The position numbers and the translations under genes were made by a program. 64,000 nt of DNA, from assembly GCF_000812025.2 (NCBI RefSeq), contig NZ_JWJE02000007.1, positions 1 to 64,000 of the forward strand, written 5' to 3'. Positions 46,060 to 54,766 of this stretch are shown piece after piece. Positions within the stretch are counted from its first letter, which is position 1. Each line of letters opens with the position of its first letter. The notes beneath the pieces were generated by a model. That model saw only the letters and a list, made by a program, of their open reading frames with translations, was not told the origin of the DNA and searched no databases. The DNA is from Bacillus thermotolerans (GTDB taxonomy: Bacteria; Bacillota; Bacilli; Bacillales; Domibacillaceae).

Positions 46060-46692
46060 CTATTTTCCTTGCTGGACCTGTCCGCGTAACTCCTCTAACT
46101 CTTCTAACAGCTTCATAACCAGCTCGTCACTTTGCTTAAGCTGTTCATGCAGCAGCGCGATGGTCTCCTCTTCCCAACTGAAGGGATCGCCTTGATCGGG
46201 CGTATGCTGAAGGTTTTCATATACGTCTCCCTCTTCCTTCTCCGTCGGCTGGAAGTAGATCGCTACTTCACAACCCAGGTCGCCTAAAGCAATTCGTTCC
46301 CGCAGAGACACTTTACTATATCCAAACTTACGGGAAGCAATCCCTCCAAACACACTAGAGGTCATATGACATAAATGAGGAGCGTCCTTTACCGCTTCTC
46401 CGAACGGACACTTTCTCGCCTTTACAACCACGTGGTCAGGATACACAGCAGAAATATAAAAATCACCGCCGATTGAATTCTTTAAATCAACAATGACCTC
46501 AGCGTAGCGGTCCACTGTCCATTCATGATTTCTATCGCCATAGAACCCTTCAATCCATTCGCCTGTTCTCAGGCCAAGCTGGCGAATGTACTCGTCTGCC
46601 GTTTTTCCTACTGTTTTCTCATGGATGTGAGCGTACTGTGAAATTAATTTTGATAAGAACACAGTACCTGTCAATGAAGCTTCATTTTTCAA
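46060..46692 (-). CDS. Protein with methanogen-output-domain-like (MetOD1) fold
   Basis: This 210-aa soluble protein contains a segment like the MetOD1 output domain: KCPFGEAVKDAPHLCHMTSS, FGYSKVSLRE and GDLGCEVAIYF (about residues 104-160). It has conserved Cys residues that could bind metal or act as a redox switch. A C-terminal coiled coil (about 175-210) suggests dimerisation. The start is TTG at 46692 after GAGAGGAG. A -10-like TATAAT lies at 46757-46762, so it may have its own promoter. It follows the glycolate oxidase genes on the same strand. Role unknown, probably sensing. Confidence 0.6.
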   Translation of the reverse strand: MKNEASLTGTVFLSKLISQYAHIHEKTVGKTADEYIRQLGLRTGEWIEGFYGDRNHEWTVDRYAEVIVDLKNSIGGDFYISAVYPDHVVVKARKCPFGEAVKDAPHLCHMTSSVFGGIASRKFGYSKVSLRERIALGDLGCEVAIYFQPTEKEEGDVYENLQHTPDQGDPFSWEEETIALLHEQLKQSDELVMKLLEELEELRGQVQQGK

Positions 46693-46756
46693 GTTTGGTC
46701 TCCTCTCAAGATGATACAAGTAAAGTCTACTACTTTTATCGGCTTTCCATCTTCTT

Positions 46757-46762
46757 ATTATA
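46757..46762 (-). promoter_or_regulatory. -10-like element before the MetOD1-like gene
   Basis: TATAAT on the minus strand with TTCCAT 16 nt upstream gives a plausible sigma-A promoter in the 108-nt gap between glcF and this gene. The -35 match is weak. Confidence 0.35.
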
Positions 46763-46800
46763 TCCGGAGTTTGGGAAAATGGAAGCAAATTTTTTCAAAC

Positions 46801-48114
46801 TCATTGAACCGGCTCAGCGATTTCCGCCGCTTCAGCCAAATACTCTACGAGATGGAGCACTCTTACGGACGAAGCCAACCCTTCCTTTTCGACACCGAGC
46901 TTCATTTGTAAAAGACAGCCCGGATTGGTTGTTATGATGACAGAAGCATTTGTACGCTTCGCCTCTTTCATCTTGTGATCTAGAATCTCCATAGAGGCGT
47001 CATAATGAACGAGATTGTAGATACCTGCCGATCCGCAGCACATATCTGCCTGGTTCATTTCCTTCCATTCAATGCCTGGTATACTTTGGAGCAGCTCAAC
47101 CGGTTCTTTCGTGACTTTCTGCACATTCGTCATATGACAGGAAGGCTGGTACGTTACCGCTTCGCCTTTACGCGGCCGCATATCAGGCAGCCCGCATGCC
47201 ATGAGAACTTGGCTAATATCCTTTACCTTCCCAGAAAAAGCCCGGGCTCTCTCTGCCCACGCTTCCTCATCCGCAAGCAAACGGTCGTACTCATAAAGCA
47301 TGGCTCCGCAGCCGCCGGCATTGTTAACGATGAAATCGGCTTCTGTTCCCTCAAAGGCCTGAATGTTCTGTCTAGCTAAGCGACGGGCTTCTTTCTGCTC
47401 GCCTGAATGCGCATGGAGTGCTCCGCAGCAGGATTGATTGGATACGACTGTAACCTCACAGCCTGCTCTGGCCAGCAGCTGAATAGATAGCTGATTCACC
47501 CGGTGGAACATAGCATCCATTACGCAGCCAGTAAAGAAGGCGACTTTATACTTTCGTTTTCCTTCCGCTTTTACCCGCTTTGGTGCTTTGAATCTTTCAA
47601 GCGGGGAGACCGGCTTAGGCAACACTTTTTCAAATGCTCCTAAGTGATAAGGCAGCTTATCTATTACTCTCGTTATGCGCCCTGCTTTCTGAAGGCCGCT
47701 CTTCTGATAGATCCATGTGGAATGACCAGCTATATTCATCATTCTTCGGCTCGGGAACATTTTGCGAAGCATGGCCTTCTTTAACGTTCGGGCAGGTACT
47801 GAAAGGGTTCGTCTCTTCCCTAAAGCAGCGCGTGCCGCCTCCAAGATCTCTCCATACTCTACACCTGTCGGACAAGCTGTTTCACAGGCGCGGCAGCCGA
47901 GACATAAATCGAACGGCTCCTCCAAAGCGGATAAGTCCGTCAGCCGCCCTTCTCCGGCCATCTTTATCAAGTTAATCCGCCCTCGCGGTGAATGAGCCTC
48001 GTTTTTAAAGGCTGTATATGTTGGGCAAACAGGCAGGCAATAGCCGCACTGTACACAGCTGGCTGTGCGGTCGTATTTGAGTTCCTCTTGTAATTGCTTA
48101 AGTGACAGATTCAT
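46801..48114 (-). CDS. glcF: Glycolate oxidase iron-sulfur subunit GlcF
   Basis: This 437-aa protein has two N-terminal 4Fe-4S motifs, CVQCGYCLPVCP (about 20-31) and CLGCRACETACP (about 71-82). It then has the CCG repeats of heterodisulfide-reductase-like domains (SCCGALHAHSGE and DMCCGSAGIYN). It passes electrons from the FAD subunit to the respiratory chain. It starts one nucleotide after the glcD stop codon. B. subtilis YsfD is the counterpart (about 444 aa). Confidence 0.9.
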   Translation of the reverse strand: MNLSLKQLQEELKYDRTASCVQCGYCLPVCPTYTAFKNEAHSPRGRINLIKMAGEGRLTDLSALEEPFDLCLGCRACETACPTGVEYGEILEAARAALGKRRTLSVPARTLKKAMLRKMFPSRRMMNIAGHSTWIYQKSGLQKAGRITRVIDKLPYHLGAFEKVLPKPVSPLERFKAPKRVKAEGKRKYKVAFFTGCVMDAMFHRVNQLSIQLLARAGCEVTVVSNQSCCGALHAHSGEQKEARRLARQNIQAFEGTEADFIVNNAGGCGAMLYEYDRLLADEEAWAERARAFSGKVKDISQVLMACGLPDMRPRKGEAVTYQPSCHMTNVQKVTKEPVELLQSIPGIEWKEMNQADMCCGSAGIYNLVHYDASMEILDHKMKEAKRTNASVIITTNPGCLLQMKLGVEKEGLASSVRVLHLVEYLAEAAEIAEPVQ

Positions 48115-48115
48115 T

Positions 48116-49525
48116 TCAACTCAGCTCCAGCTTTTGTCCAGGCTCCGGAAAGATCTTCCCTGGATTCATAATGTTGTTCGGATCCCACGCAGCTTTAATA
48201 CGCTTCATCATATCTAAGCCAGCTGCTCCAAGCTCCATTTCCATAAAAGGTGCCTTCATGAGCCCAATCCCATGCTCTCCTGAAAGCGTGCCGCCAAGCT
48301 CAACAGCTGCCTTGAAAATCTCTTCAACTGCCTGCTCAACACGCTTCATTTCCTCGGTGTCATTCTTATCGCAAATAATATTCGGGTGAAGGTTGCCATC
48401 CCCCGCATGACCGAAGACGACAAGGTGAATGCCGTACTCTTCCCTAATCTTCTCCAGCCTTTTGCACATGTCAGGAATTTTGCTTCTTGGCACTGTCGCA
48501 TCCTCTGAAATCTTAGTAGGCTTGATACGAACGATAGCCGGGGATACGAGCTTCCTTGCTTTCCACAGCTCCGCTTCCTCACTTTTATTTTTCGGCATCC
48601 GAACTTCTCTTGCACCAACCGACTGACACAGCGCAGCCGCCTCATCGGCTTCCTCCTGTAAAGCAGCAGGATGTCCATCTAGCTCAATCAAAATAAGCGC
48701 CGCGGCATCCACCGGCAAACCGAGTGGTTCAAACTGCTCAACCGCAATAATGGAAGCTTGGTCCATCAGTTCCATTTTTGACGGAAGAATGCCCGCAGTC
48801 AGCATGTTAGAAATAGCTTTGCCCGCATCCGCTAAGCTGTCAAAGATAGCCATCATAGTGGTGGAGGCTTTCGGTTTTGGAATTAATTTCAGCACAGCCT
48901 TTGTAATGATACCTAGTGTACCTTCCGACCCTACAATAAGTTTTGTCAAATCATAGCCGGTCACATTTTTCACTGTGCGCCCTCCGGTTTTTATGATTTC
49001 TCCTTCAGGTGTAATCACTTCAAGACCAATGACGTAGTCCTTGGTTACTCCATATTTCAAGCCTTTTGGGCCGCCTGAGTTTTCAGCCAGGTTCCCGCCA
49101 ATCGTCGATACATGTGAGCTGCTGGGATCTGGCGGATACATAAGGCCTCTTTCTTCAGCAGCACGATGAATATCCGCAGTCAATACACCCGGAGAGACAA
49201 CAGCAACAAGGTCCTCCTCATGAACCTCCAGTACGTGGTCCATGACTGATAAATCCAGAACAAGCCCGCCCTTCACCGGCAAGGGACCTCCACTCAAACT
49301 TGTCGCCTGGCCCCGCGGATAGAGAGGAATAAGCTCACGGTTGGCCAGCCGCACTAAAGCGGCGAGCTCTTCTACACTCTTTGTTTGTATGACAGCATCT
49401 GGAAGAAAGGTGCCGAATGAACCATCGAATGAATAGCTGAAACGGTCGCTCTCTTTTGTCAGTACACGACCTGTTTTAACAATCGATTTTACTTCTTCTA
49501 AATGAATTTCGGTGAGCGCTCTCAC
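48116..49525 (-). CDS. glcD: Glycolate oxidase FAD subunit GlcD
   Basis: This 469-aa FAD-linked oxidase oxidises glycolate (or D-lactate and related 2-hydroxyacids). The FAD-binding segment LYPRGQATSLSGGPLPVKGG leads into GNLAENSGGPKGLKYGVT. The C-terminal domain has FGHAGDGNLHPNI and GEHGIGLMKAPFM, typical of the family. The start is GTG at 49525 after AAAGAAGGG; a longer frame has no ribosome binding site. It is cotranscribed with gntR upstream (19-nt gap) and glcF downstream. Confidence 0.9.
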   Translation of the reverse strand: MRALTEIHLEEVKSIVKTGRVLTKESDRFSYSFDGSFGTFLPDAVIQTKSVEELAALVRLANRELIPLYPRGQATSLSGGPLPVKGGLVLDLSVMDHVLEVHEEDLVAVVSPGVLTADIHRAAEERGLMYPPDPSSSHVSTIGGNLAENSGGPKGLKYGVTKDYVIGLEVITPEGEIIKTGGRTVKNVTGYDLTKLIVGSEGTLGIITKAVLKLIPKPKASTTMMAIFDSLADAGKAISNMLTAGILPSKMELMDQASIIAVEQFEPLGLPVDAAALILIELDGHPAALQEEADEAAALCQSVGAREVRMPKNKSEEAELWKARKLVSPAIVRIKPTKISEDATVPRSKIPDMCKRLEKIREEYGIHLVVFGHAGDGNLHPNIICDKNDTEEMKRVEQAVEEIFKAAVELGGTLSGEHGIGLMKAPFMEMELGAAGLDMMKRIKAAWDPNNIMNPGKIFPEPGQKLELS

Positions 49526-49544
49526 TGTTCGATCCCTTCTTTCC

Positions 49545-50234
49545 TTAATCTGTGTATCCTGGCAGCAGTACACTGAGCTTTTTCTCTGCATTTTTTAAAT
49601 GCAGATCACTAAGCACCCTTGCCAGCTCCGGCTCTTCTGCTTCGATGGCTTTGAAAATAGCCTCATGCTCCTGATAAACCAGTCTTCTTTTCTGTTCAAG
49701 CGCTTCGTTCGGCCGCAAAGTCTGAGTTAATACACGCTCATAAAGAGAGGCAAGATGATCGATCACCTGGGTAAGAACCGTGTTTTGCGCGGCAAGGACT
49801 AAGGCGCGATGGAAGGTAATATCCGATTTCTCTGATTCCTCCTGCTTCAGACATAATAGAGCCTTTCTCATTTCTTCCAGCTGCTCCGGTGTCCTTCTTT
49901 TTGCGGCTAATGCGGCTGCCTCCGGCTCTAGCATTCTTCTAACTTCGAATAAATATTTAATCGTTCCCACGTCGTTGCTTTCCAGGTGAAGGCTGTGCAG
50001 CAAAGCCGGATGGATAGTTTCTTCCACATAGCTTCCGCCGCCTTGCCTTGACGTGACTACGCCCGCTGCCCGCAGCATGCTTAACGCTTCCCGGATCGGC
50101 ATTCGGCTGACTTCGAATCTTGCTGCTAGCTCCATTTCCGTCGGCAATTTAGCTCCAGGCGGAAATGTCCCATCTTCAATCATCCCAAGAATTTCTCGGG
50201 AGACTCTTTGAGAAATTTTTTCTTTCTTTTTCAT
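49545..50234 (-). CDS. FadR-subfamily GntR regulator of the glycolate operon
   Basis: This 229-aa regulator has an N-terminal winged helix (about 10-75, AKLPTEMELAARFEVSRMPI as recognition region) and a C-terminal all-helical FCD domain (about 85-215). FCD regulators of glycolate and lactate genes bind the acid and release DNA. It leads the gntR-glcD-glcF operon. Two TNGTNNNACNA-type sites in its promoter (50249-50261 and 50322-50334) indicate autoregulation. Confidence 0.87.
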   Translation of the reverse strand: MKKKEKISQRVSREILGMIEDGTFPPGAKLPTEMELAARFEVSRMPIREALSMLRAAGVVTSRQGGGSYVEETIHPALLHSLHLESNDVGTIKYLFEVRRMLEPEAAALAAKRRTPEQLEEMRKALLCLKQEESEKSDITFHRALVLAAQNTVLTQVIDHLASLYERVLTQTLRPNEALEQKRRLVYQEHEAIFKAIEAEEPELARVLSDLHLKNAEKKLSVLLPGYTD

Positions 50235-50248
50235 TTCGTTCTCCTATA

Positions 50249-50261
50249 TTTGTATGACAAA
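50249..50261. promoter_or_regulatory. GntR-type operator 1
   Basis: TTTGTATGACAAA is an inverted repeat matching the FadR-subfamily operator pattern TNGTNNNACNA. It lies 15 nt before the gntR start codon. Confidence 0.6.
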
Positions 50262-50321
50262 AATTTCTACTTAAAGCTGATAATTTGTATTATAGAATGG
50301 ATTTTACTGAAAATTCAAGTT

Positions 50322-50334
50322 TTTGTATAACAAA
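50322..50334. promoter_or_regulatory. GntR-type operator 2
   Basis: TTTGTATAACAAA is a second copy with the same TTTGT-ACAAA arms. Its centre is 73 bp from that of operator 1, about seven helical turns, so both lie on the same face and could support looping. Confidence 0.6.
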
Positions 50335-50354
50335 TTTTTAAAAAACAAATAAAA

Positions 50355-50395
50355 AAGAGAGCCCCCCAATTTCTCAACGAATGGAAAGCTCTCTT
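50355..50395 (-). terminator. Terminator of the RsbR-paralogue gene
   Basis: AAGAGAGC pairs with GCTCTCTT across a large loop and is followed on the minus strand by TTTTTTATTTG. It lies 19 nt past the rsbRD stop codon. Confidence 0.75.
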
Positions 50396-50413
50396 ATAAG
50401 CATCATCACTTTG

Positions 50414-51229
50414 TTATGTTAAACTTTCTAGCGCCTGCTTCACATAAGCAAAAGTCGGAATAGAAGACATATCGATGCCGCTTCTTACAACGGCCTGAGC
50501 AAGCTCAGGTCTCATTCCTGTAACAATAAGCTGGATGCCCAGCAAACGAAAAACATTTTCTAATTGGTATAAATAGTGAGCCACTTCGTCATCAAGAGTC
50601 AGGATACCGGAAAAGTCAGCAATCAAGTAATTGATTTGCAGTTTCGCAATTTTCGGAACTACTTTATCCATAATATAAGCTGCACGATAAGGGTCAATTT
50701 CTCCAATCAATGGAAGAATAGCTACATGGTCCTTTACCGGCACAACAGGGGCAGATAGCTCAGCCATTTCCCTCTTTGTTTGATCCATCATTTGATCGGT
50801 CGAACGTTCGTAAGCAAAAACCGACTCATTCAAGCTGATATCAAGTATATTGTTTACCTTTTTAATAACGAAGATAGTTTCCTTCTTAGGAAGCTCAAAC
50901 TCTTCACTGATCTCTGTAAGCAAATCTGAAAAGACATCTCTTGTTGTAGGGTAACGCACAATAATAGTGGAAATCTTCTCTCCGGTCTGGGCCTGTCTTT
51001 CTCCGTTCCCCTTGCTCCAGCTAATAAGCTCCTCGGGTATACCGTCTCGGTCCTCAATGAGAGAGATTCCCAAAAAGCCCATGAGCTTCTTATACATGGC
51101 AACGGCTTGCTCTTTCTCCCACTCGGGGATCTTCAGCTCCATCCGGTGCAGAACTTCCTCCACCACCTTCAAAGCCAAAGATTCTGTGTTCTCAATTAAG
51201 TAGTTGCCTACCTTCGACAACAAAGTCAT
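50414..51229 (-). CDS. rsbRD: RsbR-family stressosome protein (RsbRD-like)
   Basis: This 271-aa protein has an N-terminal globin-like helical region (1-140) and a C-terminal STAS domain (about 165-270). The layout is that of RsbR paralogues that form the stressosome and feed the general stress sigma factor. The second phosphorylation threonine of RsbRA (Thr205) is kept as Thr237 in VTGMRPE. The first (Thr171) is Asp214 in TLDDEVAHYL. No sigma-B operon genes are adjacent, like the scattered paralogues of B. subtilis. RsbRD is the closest guess by length and sequence style. Confidence 0.75.
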   Translation of the reverse strand: MTLLSKVGNYLIENTESLALKVVEEVLHRMELKIPEWEKEQAVAMYKKLMGFLGISLIEDRDGIPEELISWSKGNGERQAQTGEKISTIIVRYPTTRDVFSDLLTEISEEFELPKKETIFVIKKVNNILDISLNESVFAYERSTDQMMDQTKREMAELSAPVVPVKDHVAILPLIGEIDPYRAAYIMDKVVPKIAKLQINYLIADFSGILTLDDEVAHYLYQLENVFRLLGIQLIVTGMRPELAQAVVRSGIDMSSIPTFAYVKQALESLT

Positions 51230-51475
51230 TTCGCTCTTCCTTCCTCAACAGCTTATTCATTACTTATAGTTTACTATAGAGAATAAGCAGGTGCTTCGGC
51301 AATACTTTTTTCTAACAACCTCGTATGCCTCATACGAATCTATTTTCCTCTGATAGAATAGCCTTATTGTAAAAAAAAAGACCCCCTTCAAACGGAAGCC
51401 TTCTCTGCCTAGCCGACAATCTATTTCTCCATGCAATTCTTCTTTCCACCTGTCAAAGCAAATTCATAAAAACAC

Positions 51476-52072
51476 TTATACTGCCGCTGCCTCTCTCACC
51501 TTAACGTTTTTCGGCAAATACAGAATATAGCCAAAGCTGTCAGCCAAAATAAAGTCTATTCCTAACGACCTCTCCTTATTTTTCTCCTCCCGGCTGTCCA
51601 TCCACAGATCCGCATTCGAAACTCTAATCAAACGTTCCTCTTTGTCATCTGATTCTATTAAATTCACTTCTTTTCCGAGACTTAAATAGTCTGTTTCTAA
51701 AATTAATACAGCCGAGTCATAAGGGTTCCCTGAAGTTCCTGCTTTGGCTAATGCAATAGCCTCCTCCACCTGTGCTTTCTCCGCGCTAGCCAGAACAAAC
51801 AGAAAGTCAGCCTTTTCCGGCTTTACCCATTTCGCTCTAGTCTGGTTGCCGATCCATTCGGCCGCCTTTTCTGCACAAGAAGGGAGTACGCTGAATGTTG
51901 CCTCCCTGTTCAAGAGCATCAGGGCCAGCATAGACGTAGAAGAAAAACTTTCAGTATCATTATTAATTATCTTTGCTTCATAGCGAATATCCGAAATAGT
52001 GCCTGGTCTTGACATCGAATCGATCAGCTTTCGATAAGCCACCTGCACATCATGGACTAAGTCTGTTACCAT
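51476..52072 (-). CDS. phnH: Phosphonate C-P lyase subunit PhnH (isolated copy)
   Basis: This 198-aa protein is PhnH: DVQVAYRKLIDSMSRPGTIS at the start corresponds to the E. coli DAQHSFRRLLKAMSEPG region, and GIDFILADSFGYILYLPKNVKV near the end to GIDLILTCGERLLAIPR. In the C-P lyase core complex PhnGHIJ it is structural. The motif corresponding to LTGAGI is absent here (ESDDKEER). It is alone: the other phn genes begin 6.4 kb away. A PHO-box-like array lies 79 nt upstream. The start follows AAAGGAGAGACAG. Confidence 0.83.
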   Translation of the reverse strand: MVTDLVHDVQVAYRKLIDSMSRPGTISDIRYEAKIINNDTESFSSTSMLALMLLNREATFSVLPSCAEKAAEWIGNQTRAKWVKPEKADFLFVLASAEKAQVEEAIALAKAGTSGNPYDSAVLILETDYLSLGKEVNLIESDDKEERLIRVSNADLWMDSREEKNKERSLGIDFILADSFGYILYLPKNVKVREAAAV

Positions 52073-52150
52073 CTTCTGTCTCTCCTTTAATCCACGTTCT
52101 CGTTAAAAATTCCTTGCAATTATAAGGATATCTGTACAATGGGCTGAATA

Positions 52151-52189
52151 AATTAACGTCCAGTTAAGATTTTGTAAAAACTTTATAAA
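52151..52189 (-). promoter_or_regulatory. PHO-box-like array upstream of phnH
   Basis: On the minus strand four half-sites TTTATA, TTTACA, TTAACT and TTAATT begin at exact 11-bp intervals (plus-strand starts 52184, 52173, 52162, 52151). Tandem TTAACA-type hexamers at about 11 bp are the PhoP-binding arrangement of B. subtilis Pho promoters. The block ends about 79 nt before the phnH start codon. A -10-like TATAAT lies at 52118-52123. Confidence 0.7.
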
Positions 52190-52342
52190 GTCTTTGCCGA
52201 AAATGATGATGACTCTAATTGTATGCATATCCTCCAGTCAGCAGGCATATAGTGTTAATAAGCGCGGATATCGCTAAGTTCCTAGCTTCTTATACAGCAA
52301 ACAATGATCTATGGCGTTCTCACCTCGGAATACCAATATTCA

Positions 52343-52376
52343 AAAAAGCTTGAAACGCTGCCGTTTCAAGCTTTTT
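52343..52376. terminator. Terminator between the phnH promoter region and the cocE-like gene
   Basis: AAAAAGCTTGAAACG and its complement pair across a 4-nt loop. With A and T tails it acts in both directions. It lies 2 nt past the cocE-like stop codon. Confidence 0.88.
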
Positions 52377-52377
52377 C

Positions 52378-54030
52378 TTATACGATGGAAAGTGTAATGC
52401 TAGAGGCTGTGCTTCCTCCATGATAGACATGCTCATAGGCTATTTCTCCAGAAGCAGCCGTTTTTGTTGTTTGTCCATTATTCAAGTTTACATCATAGCG
52501 AGGTGCATTGCTTGCAGCAATATCCAGGCGTAAGCGATGTCCTTTCTTTAATAAGTAAGCTGTATGGCCGACCTCCAGCTCTATACATACCGGTTGATCA
52601 TCTTCTGCCTCCTGACGGTGGAAGGTGTCAATCACATTAAATACCTTCCCAGCTGGTTCAACATCTGATAAACGAACAAACAGATCAACGAGTGGAGTCG
52701 GAGAAGATATCCAGATAGTTGCCGTCACCGTACCTAACAGTCGTAGATCTGCCTCTAACGCAGCCGTCGTGTAAACCAGTACATCCTCACGCTCTTGAAT
52801 ATCGCCAATATCAAACATGCCGGATGAATGGCCGGCTATGAGTACGCCTCCCCCTCTTGTTGGAACAGGGTGCTTGGGGTCGAGCTTTAGCAGACTGGCA
52901 GTCGAGGAGTCAGCTGGCACATCCGTCAATCGGCCGTCTCCCTTTCTTGACTGCGATTGTCCCTCACTGTCGAGAAACAATACCTGTGTCCGGGCGGGAG
53001 GCGGCCATTCTTCATATGCCGACCAACTTTTTTCCCCCATTAAATACAGGTGAACAGGCTTTCGAATAGACAGCGGTTCTCCCTTCAGCCAATGATTAAA
53101 CCATTGAATGTGAAGCTCTGTCGGATCAAGTATTTGGTCCACTCCGATATGCTTCGCTGCCTTTTCAAAAAACTTCTCTCCAGCTCTTCCGCTCATTTCC
53201 TCGTGTGTCCACGGACCGACCCAAAGCATCTTTGTGCCCCCATAGGCTTTATAAGCTTTTAATGTTGGTGTAAGCAAAGCGTCAAACCATCCCCCAATGA
53301 ATAGGGCAGGAATCTCAAGTTTCGGCAGCTTCCCCATTAATGTCATCTGTTCCTTAAAGGCAGTATCTACCTTGCCATGCATGACGTCAAAAAAGAAGGA
53401 ATGCGGATCCAGCTCTTTCATCGGCGGCCACTCATCAGCCGGGGCATAGCGCTGCCATTCTTCCAGTTGATCTATGTAGCCTTGCACTTTTTGAGCTTTT
53501 GGGTCGTTTCGGCACTTTAACTGATCCTCAACAATTGATCCAAGCGTCCACGTTTCGAAGTTGCTGATACTCATGGCTCCTTCGCCATTTAATAGATCCA
53601 CCCATGGATCTGCCATCGTCATAACCGGGGCGATCGCTCGTAAAGAAGGAGGACGTTCGGTGGCAGTAGCAAGCTGAGTATATCCGTGGTAAGACATGCC
53701 GAACAAACCTACTTTTCCATTCGAATACGGCAGCCGGGCAGCCCATTCTACTGACTCATAACCGTCCTTTCCCTCATGAATAAAAGGATAAAATTCGCCC
53801 TCAGACGCAAACCGCCCGCGCACATCTTGAAGAATCACCACGTAACCGGCTTGAACCATGCGAGGTACTTCTAAGTATTCATCATAATAACGCCGGGCTG
53901 TTTTATCATAAGGCAGCCGGATCATTAAAACAGGGTATGTTCCATTTTTATCTGGCCGGTAGACATCCGCACGCAGGATGATGCCATCTGATAATATGCA
54001 CTCTATATTTTTTTCTACTATTATACTCAT
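52378..54030 (-). CDS. CocE/NonD-type alpha/beta hydrolase (X-Pro dipeptidyl-peptidase-like)
   Basis: This 550-aa hydrolase has the nucleophile motif GMSYHGYTQL (about residues 114-123) and YDKTARRYYD and DVRGRFASEGEFYPF near the N-terminus, as in X-Pro dipeptidyl-peptidase and cocaine-esterase families. A C-terminal jelly-roll domain (about 320-550) has TATIWISSPTPLVDLFVRLSD. It is cytoplasmic with no signal peptide. Substrate could be an ester or a peptide-like amide. It is monocistronic with a strong terminator. Confidence 0.87.
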   Translation of the reverse strand: MSIIVEKNIECILSDGIILRADVYRPDKNGTYPVLMIRLPYDKTARRYYDEYLEVPRMVQAGYVVILQDVRGRFASEGEFYPFIHEGKDGYESVEWAARLPYSNGKVGLFGMSYHGYTQLATATERPPSLRAIAPVMTMADPWVDLLNGEGAMSISNFETWTLGSIVEDQLKCRNDPKAQKVQGYIDQLEEWQRYAPADEWPPMKELDPHSFFFDVMHGKVDTAFKEQMTLMGKLPKLEIPALFIGGWFDALLTPTLKAYKAYGGTKMLWVGPWTHEEMSGRAGEKFFEKAAKHIGVDQILDPTELHIQWFNHWLKGEPLSIRKPVHLYLMGEKSWSAYEEWPPPARTQVLFLDSEGQSQSRKGDGRLTDVPADSSTASLLKLDPKHPVPTRGGGVLIAGHSSGMFDIGDIQEREDVLVYTTAALEADLRLLGTVTATIWISSPTPLVDLFVRLSDVEPAGKVFNVIDTFHRQEAEDDQPVCIELEVGHTAYLLKKGHRLRLDIAASNAPRYDVNLNNGQTTKTAASGEIAYEHVYHGGSTASSITLSIV

Positions 54031-54058
54031 CCTCTATTTCGCTCCCTTCTTTATATAA

Positions 54059-54092
54059 ATATCAGCACCTAGCTTTGGCTAAGTGCTGATAT
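54059..54092 (-). terminator. Terminator of the opuC operon
   Basis: ATATCAGCAC pairs with GTGCTGATAT across a 14-nt loop, 11 nt past the stop codon of opuCD. Confidence 0.7.
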
Positions 54093-54103
54093 AAACGTAA
54101 TGA

Positions 54104-54766
54104 TTAAGCTGTCCGTACTTTAGAGGCTTTCACCGGGTGCACTTTCCGTTCAATCCAGCCCATCACTAAATCAGCAAGAATGGCCATGAGGGCAGTTGGA
54201 ATTGCTCCGGCAAGAATAATGGCTGTTCCGTCCGTTGCATTTGTACCGGTAAGAATAATGGCTCCAAGCCCGCCTGCTCCAACGAAAGCACCGATTGCCG
54301 CAATTCCGATCCCTACAACAAGTGCTGTCCGCAGTCCTGCCATGATGACGCTGATCGCAAGCGGCAGTTCCACCATGCGTAAAAGCTGGAATCGCGTCAT
54401 GCCTGAAGCATAGCCTGCTTCTACGATATTTTTATCGACTTCCTTCATGCCCACATAAGTATTTTGAGTGATCGGAAGAATAGAATAAAGCATAAGTGTA
54501 ACGATCACCGTGTTTGCTCCCAGTCCCAACGCCAGCATCAGTACAGCCATCGCTCCAAGTGCAGGAATGGTCTGAATAATACTGCCCAGCGCGAGAACCC
54601 AGCCGCTCATCCTGCTGTATTTGGCGATAAAGATGCCTAACGGGATAGAGATGACCGCTGCGAACAGCACACCGTAAGCGGCCATTAAAAAGTGCCGGAC
54701 AAACTGCGTCCATATATAGCCGCTGTTTTGACTTACATACATGACAAGCTGTTCCCATGTTTCCAT
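54104..54766 (-). CDS. opuCD: Osmoprotectant ABC permease OpuCD
   Basis: This 220-aa permease has about six membrane segments and the EAA loop IVEAGYASGMTRFQLLRMVELP. It is the last gene of a four-gene OpuC-type operon. The start codon shares a base with the stop of opuCC (TAATG). The two permeases form the channel for carnitine, glycine betaine or choline. Confidence 0.86.
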   Translation of the reverse strand: METWEQLVMYVSQNSGYIWTQFVRHFLMAAYGVLFAAVISIPLGIFIAKYSRMSGWVLALGSIIQTIPALGAMAVLMLALGLGANTVIVTLMLYSILPITQNTYVGMKEVDKNIVEAGYASGMTRFQLLRMVELPLAISVIMAGLRTALVVGIGIAAIGAFVGAGGLGAIILTGTNATDGTAIILAGAIPTALMAILADLVMGWIERKVHPVKASKVRTA

